Assembly (NCBI GenBank): GCA_018648945.1
Contig: JABGQJ010000289.1
Span: forward strand, 1-8,892
Reading direction: 5' to 3'
Length of the DNA stretch: 8,892 bases
Source of the DNA: Victivallales bacterium
GTDB taxonomy: Bacteria; Verrucomicrobiota; Lentisphaeria; Oligosphaerales; Lenti-02
The notes beneath the pieces were generated by a model. The model worked only from the letters and a program-made list of their open reading frames with translations, was not told where the DNA came from and did not search any database. How positions within the stretch are numbered: the first letter of the stretch is position 1; each line of letters begins with the position of its first letter. Both the position numbers and the translations under genes were made by a program. Shown in pieces: positions 1 through 6,199 of the stretch.

Positions 1-2
1 GG

Positions 3-83
3 TTCCTCCAGGCGCTGGCAACGATCAACTGGGACTTGGTGGCCCGCGGTGACGACTCAGTCGTAGAGGTCTCGCTCTGGTAG
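3..83 (+). CDS. C-terminal end of an unidentified protein (5' partial)
   Basis: Frame 3 is open from the window edge to a TAG at 81-83 and gives 26 residues, ending in the acidic, beta-strand-like run DDSVVEVSLW. The other two plus frames stop earlier or at similar distance, so coding is not proven. Two points favour this frame: the alternation of hydrophobic residues (VVEVSLW) typical of a closing beta-strand, and its position 60 bases upstream of a same-strand secreted hydrolase gene, the spacing expected inside an operon. The fragment is too short to assign a family. A carbohydrate-active enzyme ending in a beta-sandwich would fit the neighbourhood, but that is a guess. Confidence 0.4.
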   Translation, partial: FLQALATINWDLVARGDDSVVEVSLW

Positions 84-129
84 CTAGCCATGGGCGCCGA
101 GTGCACGTGGACAAGACACAACTGACAGC

Positions 130-133
130 AGGA
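130..133 (+). promoter_or_regulatory. Putative ribosome binding site of the GH-A-like gene
   Basis: AGGA lies 10 bases before the ATG at 144. The only earlier in-frame ATG (90-92) runs into a TGA at 123-125 after eleven codons, so 144 is the first usable start. No convincing -35/-10 pair is visible in the 60-base gap 84-143, which agrees with read-through from the upstream gene. Confidence 0.45.
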
Positions 134-143
134 ACACGCCCCC

Positions 144-2483
144 ATGCAGCAAGATCCCACACGATCGCTCGCCATACTCGCAAGCGCTCTCGCCTTGAGC
201 ATGGGCACACTCCACGCCAAGCCCGTGATCAGTATACAGCAACCAGGCATCGCCCTGACTGCCGAGGCCTGGAACGACATCCAGATCCAGGCCTCGACAG
301 ATGGCCGCAACCAGACGCTGCTGACCTTCACCGGCTTCCACCTGCTCTGGCGCCCACGCCTGAATACCACTCGCGGGGTGGTTCAGCAGATCACGACGGC
401 GGCGGGACAGCCAGGCGTGGAGGTCACCTACCAGACGTCGGGCAAGGAAGGCGCGCCGTCGCCGCAGGTCGTTGGCCGGTTCGTGCTCCATCCCCGCACC
501 GTGGCTGTCCACTACGAGATCTCCGGCGTGCCGGTCGAGCCCAAACCCAAGCTCGGTGGCTGCATGTTCGGTCGGACCTTTGCGCCAGGCACGAAGCGGG
601 TCGAGACGGCCAAGCTCGGACGTTGGCAACGCCCCGCCCACGGCGGCATCCCCTACGAAGTGAAGGACGGAAAGCTCGTGCGCTACCGTGTCGGCAACCA
701 GAGTTTCTGGCTGGCCTTCGGCACGGGCAACGGCGTCAATCTCAGCTGGAAGGGCAGTACGCAACACCACACTGGCATCCGCAAAGTGGGCGAGGGACGT
801 TACGAGGCAGCCTTCGCCGTCGTGGTGGCTCCCGAGACCTACCCGGCACCGATGGTGGCCGCCCAATGGCTGCACCGCCCCTTCGCCCTCTCCCTTTCCA
901 CCCCCAAGCTGAACAACTGCTGGACCGAGCCTGGAAAATCGCTCGTGCTCGACGCCATGCTGGTGAACACCTCCACGGAGATCCGAACGCTCGCAGTAAC
1001 CCACTGCGTGCGGGGATTCGATGGTGCCATCGTGTCCGAAGACACGCAGGCCGTGGCCCTGAAACCAGGGCAACGCCACGACCGCCGGGTCTCCTTCCGT
1101 CCGACAAGGGACCGGGGCATCTACTTCGCAGAGGTCTCCGCCACGGATCCGGCCACCGGGCAGGAGGAGTTTGCGCGGACCAACCTGACTTTCCTGCCAC
1201 CGCACGAATTCCGTTCCACACCGGCTGACAGCATCTTCGGCCTCGCCGCCTACTGGCCGATTCCCACGGAAGAGGATGCCCAGAAGCTCATGGACCGCAT
1301 GGGCGTGCGCTGGCTGCGAACGGGCAAGACCCAGCTCCAGCACGCCGGCCGCATCGCCAACCACCACAGCAACATCCGTTGGGGAAAGGAGTGGGCGGAC
1401 GCGGAGCGGGACGAGTGGATCAAGAAGGAACTGACCAAGTGCGTTGAGAACGGCAACCCCTACTGGGAGTTCGCCAACGAGATCAACATGTCCACCGCCG
1501 GCATTGCCATGGAGGGCCACGGCATCGGCAAGGCATTGCTGGCCGACACGTACGTGGCGTGGCTGCGCGCCATCCGTCGGGTCCAGCAGGAGACGGGCAT
1601 GACCCAGGTGAAGCTCCTCAGTTTCGGCATCGCGGGCATGGACGAGGTGTTCGTCCGCAAGATCCACGAGCTGGGTGCCTGGAATCTGCTGGCTGGGCTG
1701 GCCCTGCATCCCGGCCGGGGGAACTTCACGCCCGACTACCCCGTGACCAACCCCTACCAGTCCTGGGAGCAGAAGCCCGGAGACAACTTCTGGAACTACT
1801 ACGGCGCGGTGCGGACCGCCCAATCTCTGATCCGGGAGCAGGGATCGATACCGCTCTGGCTGACGGAAATCTACACGCCCACCGTCCCGAACAGCTTCTG
1901 GGAAGACACGCCGCGCAATGCAGCGGAGAATGTGGTGCTGACCTATGCCCTGGCCAAGGCCGAGGGCGTGAAGTGTGCCATGTACTACCAGCTCTTCGAT
2001 TCGGTATGGTATGACAAACTGGGCGTGAATCCCAAGGATCGGGAGTACTTCTTCGGACTCGTGCAGCGGGATCTGAGCTTCAAGCCCCCTCTGCTGGCCT
2101 ACTGCGCCATCGCCGAGGCCCTGGATCAGGCGTCCTTCACTGGCTGGGTCAAGTTCCCGAACGCGGCGACGCGGGGCCTGCTCTTCGCCACCCCGCGCGG
2201 CCCCCTCGCGATCCTCTGGAATCGTGCCGATGGGTATGTGCTCACCAAGGAAGCGAAGCCATTCGCCACCCCCGAGCCATGGGTGGACACCTGGCAGACC
2301 AAGACGCCCACACCGCTCCCGGCCTCTGGGGAAACCGTGACCGTGATCAACTGCATCGGCCAGCGCACCAGTGTACCGGCCAGGGACGGCAGCGTGACGC
2401 TCACCTTGGACGGAGCCCCGACCATGGTCTATGGACTGGATCCGCAGAAGCTGACCAATGCCGCGGGAAAGACTGGGTTCTGA
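144..2483 (+). CDS. Secreted glycoside-hydrolase-like protein, clan GH-A TIM barrel with N- and C-terminal beta domains
   Basis: A 779-residue protein. Residues 1-25 form a Sec signal peptide (basic R7, hydrophobic core 9-20, likely cleavage after LHA at 25), so it acts outside the cytoplasm. Residues about 26-355 are rich in beta-strand and resemble the immunoglobulin/jelly-roll-like domains that precede barrels. A (beta/alpha)8 barrel probably begins near S363 (FGLAAYWP). The two retaining-hydrolase glutamates of clan GH-A are recognisable: E446 in WEFANEIN (the Asn-Glu acid/base pair at strand 4) and E575 in PLWLTEIY (nucleophile at strand 7), 129 residues apart. Residues about 690-779 make a C-terminal beta domain ending TLDGAPTMVYGL, a common finish in GH5/GH39-like proteins. 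The substrate cannot be read from the sequence, and I cannot assign a CAZy family; GH39-like, GH5-like or an unclassified family are all possible. Same-strand spacing suggests an operon with the fragment at 3-83. It ends one base from the convergent acetyltransferase gene. Confidence 0.85.
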   Translation: MQQDPTRSLAILASALALSMGTLHAKPVISIQQPGIALTAEAWNDIQIQASTDGRNQTLLTFTGFHLLWRPRLNTTRGVVQQITTAAGQPGVEVTYQTSGKEGAPSPQVVGRFVLHPRTVAVHYEISGVPVEPKPKLGGCMFGRTFAPGTKRVETAKLGRWQRPAHGGIPYEVKDGKLVRYRVGNQSFWLAFGTGNGVNLSWKGSTQHHTGIRKVGEGRYEAAFAVVVAPETYPAPMVAAQWLHRPFALSLSTPKLNNCWTEPGKSLVLDAMLVNTSTEIRTLAVTHCVRGFDGAIVSEDTQAVALKPGQRHDRRVSFRPTRDRGIYFAEVSATDPATGQEEFARTNLTFLPPHEFRSTPADSIFGLAAYWPIPTEEDAQKLMDRMGVRWLRTGKTQLQHAGRIANHHSNIRWGKEWADAERDEWIKKELTKCVENGNPYWEFANEINMSTAGIAMEGHGIGKALLADTYVAWLRAIRRVQQETGMTQVKLLSFGIAGMDEVFVRKIHELGAWNLLAGLALHPGRGNFTPDYPVTNPYQSWEQKPGDNFWNYYGAVRTAQSLIREQGSIPLWLTEIYTPTVPNSFWEDTPRNAAENVVLTYALAKAEGVKCAMYYQLFDSVWYDKLGVNPKDREYFFGLVQRDLSFKPPLLAYCAIAEALDQASFTGWVKFPNAATRGLLFATPRGPLAILWNRADGYVLTKEAKPFATPEPWVDTWQTKTPTPLPASGETVTVINCIGQRTSVPARDGSVTLTLDGAPTMVYGLDPQKLTNAAGKTGF

Positions 2484-2494
2484 ATCAGGCCCAG
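2473..2494. terminator. Weak dyad at the convergent gene ends, possible bidirectional terminator
   Basis: CTGGG (2473-2477) pairs with CCCAG (2490-2494). An inner CTGA (2480-2483) mirrors TCAG (2485-2488), centred on base 2484 between the two stop codons. Outside the stem, both strands show only short pyrimidine runs (GCTTTC on plus, GTCTTTCCC on minus) and not a true T-tract. Part of the symmetry is automatic, because both genes end in TGA. Termination here is therefore only a possibility. Confidence 0.25.
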
Positions 2495-3324
2495 GCTTTC
2501 TCGGCGTCGCTGAGCCAGCCCAGGATCTCGTCGCCAAACCACTGTTCGCGCTCGGCCTGGAGGATCGCGAGAGTGTGATCGACCAAGGGGCGAGACCGGA
2601 TGGCACGGAGGGTAGCGGCACCGATCTGGTCGTGGACGACGAGACCAAGCTCGGACAAGCGCGCCTCCATATCCTCGCTGTTGTAGAAGGGCCAGATGGT
2701 GCCGAGCCCGTCGATGGTGCGGAGGCGGCGGCGCAGCGGGAGCTGATCCTCCTGCGGAACGGAACGGAGGGCCTCCTCCACGATGCGCCCCTCGATGTAG
2801 TGTTTCATGGTGCACACCCGCATGGTGACACCGACGAAGCAGTACAGGGCGTTCCATTCGTAGAGTCGCACCCAGGGGCTGGCATCCGCAAAGGCCCGGT
2901 CGCTCCAGGGCGAATGGCGCTGCCCGAAGGCCCCGTGGTCGGCGGTGAGCGCATCGGCCCGCGCGCCGATGGCACTGACCGAGTGAGAGAAGTGATTGCT
3001 GCGGATGCTGCGCGGGTCGAGCCGCAGGGCCTCGGTGAGGGCACCGACGTAGCTGGGCGAAGTGGCGAGATCGAAGTCGTCAGGGTTGACCGGGGGGGTG
3101 GCATCGTGGAACCAGAGCGTCGGGGCGGCCACCGTGCCATCCGGTGCCACTGCGGAGAGTGCCCCCTCAATGAAGGTCGCGGCTCCGTCGGCGAGTCGGC
3201 CCATGCTGCGCATGGAGCCATGGTAGAGCACCGTGTCGCCGGGAACCGCGCCAGCTCGCTGGAATCCGTCGCAGACGTCTTGTGCGGAGACGAGGAGAGC
3301 AGAGTTACCGGGCTCGGGAATCAT
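2485..3324 (-). CDS. AAC(3)-family (Antibiotic_NAT) N-acetyltransferase-like protein
   Basis: A 279-residue cytoplasmic protein, the normal size for the aminoglycoside 3-N-acetyltransferase family, which moves acetyl from acetyl-CoA to an amine. Family landmarks are present in order: HGSMRSMG at 35-42 (the H-S-S/L-R-S-L-G-type motif), DGTVAAPT at 62-69 (the G-T-x-x-x-P-T region), SPSYVGALTEALR at 89-101, RSNHFSHSVSAIG at 108-120 (the R-S-x-H-P-x-x-S-x-x-A-x-G motif with H111, but F112 where Pro is usual), SPWVRL at 149-154, and TMKHYIEGR at 172-180. An in-frame ATG at 3459 would add 45 residues that overlap the transporter gene and look non-globular. The start at 3324 has a strong ribosome binding site and begins the conserved domain, so I prefer it. 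The gene follows the MFS gene by 26 bases and is almost certainly cotranscribed with it. Family membership is firm, but the substrate is not: many environmental members have no known aminoglycoside activity. Confidence 0.88.
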   Translation of the reverse strand: MIPEPGNSALLVSAQDVCDGFQRAGAVPGDTVLYHGSMRSMGRLADGAATFIEGALSAVAPDGTVAAPTLWFHDATPPVNPDDFDLATSPSYVGALTEALRLDPRSIRSNHFSHSVSAIGARADALTADHGAFGQRHSPWSDRAFADASPWVRLYEWNALYCFVGVTMRVCTMKHYIEGRIVEEALRSVPQEDQLPLRRRLRTIDGLGTIWPFYNSEDMEARLSELGLVVHDQIGAATLRAIRSRPLVDHTLAILQAEREQWFGDEILGWLSDAEKAWA

Positions 3325-3330
3325 GACCAG

Positions 3331-3338
3331 TTCCCCTT
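3331..3338 (-). promoter_or_regulatory. Ribosome binding site that fixes the acetyltransferase start
   Basis: On the minus strand AAGGGGAA is followed by six bases and then the ATG at 3324. It lies in the 26-base gap after the MFS stop codon (TAA at 3353-3351). It supports 3324 as the start instead of the upstream ATG at 3459, and suggests coupled translation with the transporter. Confidence 0.65.
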
Positions 3339-3350
3339 GGCTGGGATAGA

Positions 3351-4547
3351 TTACACAGGGTCGCTGCCGACGGCCTGCGGCAGTTCCTGGAGCTTCGGCA
3401 GGAAGGAGACGGCCACAAGACTGAACACGCCTGCCACCGCCCCAGTGACAAAGGCCCATTCGTAGCCGAGGGTCATCCAGAGAAAGCCGCCGACCAATGG
3501 CATGCTGACTGCCGCCAGGTGATTCATGGCCACGCCCATGCTCAGGGTCGCCGTCCGCTCCTCGGGGCGAACCAGCTTGTTGACGTAGGTGTTGATTGCC
3601 ATGCCGAAGACGAAGAAGGCGTTGTCCACGATGAAGAGGGCGCTGAGAACATAGAGGTCGTCGACCATGGCGTAGCCTAGGAAAAAGACGGTGAGAAAGG
3701 AGTAGTAGATGAAGAGAATCGGGCGCTCACCCACCCGATCGATCAGCTTGCCAACCCGAGGCGAGGTAATCGTCCCAAGCCCCCGGACGATGATCCGCAG
3801 CAGGAGCATAATGCCCAGCTCCACCCGGAACTTCTCGACTAGCAGGTACGCCGCGAAGCAGATGAAGATCTGCTTGCGCCAGCCCTCCAGGAAGCAGAGC
3901 AAGTAATAGCGCCAGTACTGCCGACGGAAGACGAACCGCGGCTTGTCCGTACTGATGTCCCGAGGAATCCGCAGGCAGGCGAGCGCGCCCAGGATGCCAA
4001 CGGCAGCGGCGACCAGATACATGGGGCGCATTGCCACTCCCTGCCAGTCCAGGACGTAGGCTACCACCAGTCCCAGTCCAAAGCCGAGGGAGCCCGCAGC
4101 TCCTACCTGACCCAAGCGGTGTCCAGTCTTCCCCGGCTCCGCCAAGGCCATGGCCATGGAGTGAGGCAGCGGCATCCACACGTGCAGCCCTTGGCTCCAG
4201 ATCATGCTCACCCACAGGATCGTCCCGAACCCGCCTGCCCGCCAGTAGCCACCGATCCCCACCGAGAAGACCACCAGCATGATTGCCCCGACCACCGGTT
4301 CGCAGACGCCTGCCAGCAGGGCGAGCAGCAACAGCGCCCAGATTCCGCAGCTTTCGCGAACGGCTTCAAGGATACCTAGATCCCTGGCGGTGAATCCGAG
4401 ATCATCTTTGAAGAAGTTGGCGTTCAGCCCCATCTGCACAGCGATGGTGAAGCCCACGGCCCCCACGGCCAGGCAGAGGTAGAACATCCCCCGCCGCCGT
4501 TCATCGGGGGTGAAGGCGTACGCGGTGCTGGTGGCAGTTGCGCTCAT
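3351..4547 (-). CDS. Major facilitator superfamily transporter
   Basis: A 398-residue, strongly hydrophobic inner-membrane protein whose length and hydrophobic pattern fit 12 transmembrane helices. Early helices lie near residues 21-40, 58-80 and 84-100. The clearest family mark is the loop 8-9 motif PRVGKLIDRVG at 263-273 (G-K-x-x-D-R-x-G), the second-half copy of the MFS loop signature. A final pair of glycine-rich helices (SMPLVGG and later) follows RPEERTA, also typical. The first-half loop 2-3 signature is not canonical. An open frame continues to an ATG at 4706, but those 53 extra residues are Ala/Ser/Pro-rich, would overlap the end of the beta-helix gene, and lie outside the conserved part, so 4547 is preferred although its ribosome site is weak (GGA five bases upstream). 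The 127 bases before it (4548-4674) hold no clear promoter or terminator. Substrate and direction are unknown; a sugar or glycan product is plausible from the neighbours, drug-type export is the alternative. Confidence 0.88.
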   Translation of the reverse strand: MSATATSTAYAFTPDERRRGMFYLCLAVGAVGFTIAVQMGLNANFFKDDLGFTARDLGILEAVRESCGIWALLLLALLAGVCEPVVGAIMLVVFSVGIGGYWRAGGFGTILWVSMIWSQGLHVWMPLPHSMAMALAEPGKTGHRLGQVGAAGSLGFGLGLVVAYVLDWQGVAMRPMYLVAAAVGILGALACLRIPRDISTDKPRFVFRRQYWRYYLLCFLEGWRKQIFICFAAYLLVEKFRVELGIMLLLRIIVRGLGTITSPRVGKLIDRVGERPILFIYYSFLTVFFLGYAMVDDLYVLSALFIVDNAFFVFGMAINTYVNKLVRPEERTATLSMGVAMNHLAAVSMPLVGGFLWMTLGYEWAFVTGAVAGVFSLVAVSFLPKLQELPQAVGSDPV

Positions 4548-4674
4548 GGGGATCCGTGTTGCTGGCGGAGATAGTGGGAGAGCCCGCAATCTACCGCCCG
4601 CGCTCGTCGCCGCCACCAGCGAACGGCCTGAACTTGCGCGGCCGGGCGCGGGGGAGAGTACAGCGGACGAGGCG

Positions 4675-5856
4675 TTAGTGCTCTGCTTTGCCGTGCTCGT
4701 AGGCACCCAGTTCGGGGGCCTTCCCTGAGTAATCCTCGGCCGGGATCTTCAGCGCCTCGACGCCTTGCCATGTGTAGGTGGCGACCCCCTTGTCGATGGC
4801 CTGGCTTCCCGGCGACAACGCGTATGAGGTCGCATCGACGTACTGCGGATCGAACGTGAAGATGCTCTTGCCCAGGTCCACCCCTTCGTCGTAGTCGAGA
4901 GCATTCCCGAAGAACAGGCAGTGGTCCACGATCGACCTGGCACCGGCCTCCAGGTGCTTGCCTTTGACGATGCCCTTCTCCTTGGTGTTCGTGATGATGT
5001 TGTTCAGGATCACTAACCTCGGGGCCATCGTGATCCCGTTCAGACAGCCGTCGATCGTGTTGCCGAAGATGGTGGCCTCCTCCACCATGGGAGAGCCATC
5101 GGTGTTCCTGTTGCTGGTGTGCACGGTGCAATCCAAAGCTGTGCTTTTCGTGTTCTTGAACACGTTCCCATGAATCTCGAACCGGCGGTGCGAGTCGCCC
5201 GCATAGTCGATGAACTGCACGCCGGTGGTGCATTCGGTGAACGTGTTGTATCTCGCGATATGCGTAGTAATCGGGCCCTTTTTGGCATGCAGGCGCACCT
5301 CGATCCCATCGTCGTGCGCTCCCTTGATGGTGCAGTGTTCCACGGTCCAGCTCACACTGTTGTCGGCATCTACCGCGTCATCGCCAGCGCCCTCGAACTG
5401 GCAGTGGGAGACGAGGCCCCCGCCGCCCTCGAAGCTCAGTTGGTCGGTTCCCCCGACGAATTTGCAGTGACTCACCTCCGAGTAGGCATTGCAGATCGCC
5501 AGTGAATGGGTGCGGTTTCCAAGAATCGTCAGCCCGACGACTTTGCTGCCCTTCGCTCTTCGCCCGAGATCGAACCACTGCTTGATGGCCTTGTCCCCTG
5601 CCTTGACGATCGTTCTGTCGATGTCGCCGCCATCCTTGCTGTCGATGAAGGCCGAGGCGATGGTCAGCCTCTTCTGCACCTCCAGGTGGCTCTCAACCAC
5701 GTAGGTGCCGGCTGCCAGCAGGATGGTGTCGCCTTCGGCGGCCGCGCCAATGGCTTCCTGAATCGTCTTGTGGTCCTTGGGAACCCTCAGGACGGCCGCG
5801 TAGGACGAGGTGGCGAGTAGTGCCGCGGTGAGAATGGCAGTTCCGTATCTCGACAT
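4675..5856 (-). CDS. Secreted right-handed parallel beta-helix protein (pectate-lyase-like fold)
   Basis: A 393-residue exported protein with a signal peptide at 1-20 (likely cleavage after SSYA). It opens with the typical capping region TIQEAIGAAAEGDTILLAAGTY (31-52), seen at the start of many pectin-lyase-like beta-helices. Several coils of about 21-23 residues follow, with a recurring V-x-H-C-[KQTL]-[FI] unit: SHCKF at 129-133, SHCQF at 150-154, EHCTI at 173-177 and DHCLF at 311-315. The stacked cysteines C131, C152 and C175 suggest an internal ladder. Acidic pairs D159/D160 with D163, and D182/D183, recall the aspartates used for calcium binding or catalysis in polysaccharide lyases and GH28 enzymes, but no specific catalytic set can be assigned. 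The end (ALSPGSQAID at 346-355, PELGAYEHG at 381-389) matches the terminal pattern of secreted beta-helix proteins called choice-of-anchor Q. It may be a polysaccharide lyase, hydrolase, epimerase or non-catalytic binder. Confidence 0.85.
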   Translation of the reverse strand: MSRYGTAILTAALLATSSYAAVLRVPKDHKTIQEAIGAAAEGDTILLAAGTYVVESHLEVQKRLTIASAFIDSKDGGDIDRTIVKAGDKAIKQWFDLGRRAKGSKVVGLTILGNRTHSLAICNAYSEVSHCKFVGGTDQLSFEGGGGLVSHCQFEGAGDDAVDADNSVSWTVEHCTIKGAHDDGIEVRLHAKKGPITTHIARYNTFTECTTGVQFIDYAGDSHRRFEIHGNVFKNTKSTALDCTVHTSNRNTDGSPMVEEATIFGNTIDGCLNGITMAPRLVILNNIITNTKEKGIVKGKHLEAGARSIVDHCLFFGNALDYDEGVDLGKSIFTFDPQYVDATSYALSPGSQAIDKGVATYTWQGVEALKIPAEDYSGKAPELGAYEHGKAEH

Positions 5857-5860
5857 CTCA

Positions 5861-5867
5861 CACCTCT
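5861..5867 (-). promoter_or_regulatory. Ribosome binding site of the beta-helix gene
   Basis: On the minus strand AGAGGTG stands four bases before the ATG at 5856 (about six from the AGG core). It is a near-consensus Shine-Dalgarno sequence and confirms the start that gives an intact signal peptide. Confidence 0.6.
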
Positions 5868-5903
5868 CGGTTCTTGCTGAGCTGTTGCTGCGTCAGACAG
5901 GTG

Positions 5904-5909
5904 ATTCTA
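5904..5909 (-). promoter_or_regulatory. Possible -10 element upstream of the beta-helix gene
   Basis: TAGAAT on the minus strand (five of six matches to TATAAT) sits in the only AT-rich patch of this intergenic region, about 48 bases before the start codon. The hexamer 17 bases further upstream (TGCAAG) does not resemble TTGACA, so this is a weak prediction. It matters because it would make the beta-helix, transporter and acetyltransferase genes a separate transcription unit from the propeller genes. Confidence 0.2.
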
Positions 5910-6077
5910 AATCTTCTGGGCTCGTTCTTGCAGGGATTCATCTGGCGGGACCATGGGGAACATAGACCCGGCGAGTGGAGTTGGCACGCCGGGATCTTCG
6001 GGGAACTGCATTTGGGGCGCCGCTTTCCGCAGTATGCGGGGTGAATGGTCGCGGGCCGATGCGGGCGCGTCAGCGAA

Positions 6078-6138
6078 GGTGGAAGCGGCGTCTCGCCGCT
6101 TTGGGGCGGGGAGCAAGCGGCGAGACGCCGCTTCTACT
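6078..6138. repeat. Large nested palindrome, REP-like extragenic element
   Basis: The arms at 6082-6101 and 6115-6134 are perfect 20-base inverted copies separated by a 13-base G-rich spacer. Counting two G-T wobbles, the stem extends to 6078-6101/6115-6138. Each arm is itself a hairpin: AGCGGCG-TCT-CGCCGCT at 6084-6100 and AGCGGCG-AGA-CGCCGCT at 6116-6132. It can therefore fold as one long hairpin or two short ones, and the half-sites also read as direct repeats apart from their central triplet. It begins 61 bases past the stop of the BNR fusion gene. No T-tract follows on either strand, so it is not a classical intrinsic terminator. This form is typical of multicopy extragenic palindromes, but no second copy exists in this window. 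Confidence 0.85.
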
Positions 6139-6199
6139 CTCGCCAGGCTCCATTCGGCAGTTCCGGCCCGGACGATGGTGCGTTGACACCACTCCGGAC

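Larger units (their letters stand above)
5857..6199. other. 343-base intergenic region between the BNR fusion gene and the beta-helix gene
   Basis: No convincing gene is present. The stretch holds the large palindrome at 6078-6138, a weak -10 candidate at 5904-5909 and the beta-helix ribosome site at 5861-5867. One minus-strand frame stays open down to a TAG at 5909-5907, but it is continuous with a shadow frame antisense-shifted under the 809-residue gene and translates the palindrome into Arg/Ala-rich sequence. I treat it as non-coding. Confidence 0.55.

Noticed and set aside
84..2648. 854-codon open frame on the minus strand
   Set aside because: Exactly antisense to the hydrolase gene, whose signal peptide and catalytic motifs are clear. 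The translation has no recognisable domain, is rich in Gly/Arg/His/Val as expected from GC-rich shadow frames, and runs past the end of the convergent gene.
3325..3459. 45-residue N-terminal extension of the acetyltransferase
   Set aside because: It overlaps the transporter coding sequence, lacks family similarity, and the start at 3324 has a much better ribosome site.
2458..3465. 335-codon plus-strand frame over the acetyltransferase gene
   Set aside because: Antisense shadow of a gene with firm family motifs; it overlaps the end of the hydrolase and has no ribosome site or known motif.
4548..4706. 53-residue N-terminal extension of the MFS transporter
   Set aside because: Ala/Ser/Pro-rich and disordered, overlaps the beta-helix gene's 3' end, and precedes the first membrane helix by far more than usual.
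6078..6138. Palindrome as a classical rho-independent terminator
   Set aside because: The stem is strong, but no T-tract follows it on either strand, and its nested symmetry fits a repeat element better.
6078..6138. CRISPR repeat or array
   Set aside because: There is one inverted pair with a 13-base spacer and no regularly spaced direct repeats or cas genes.
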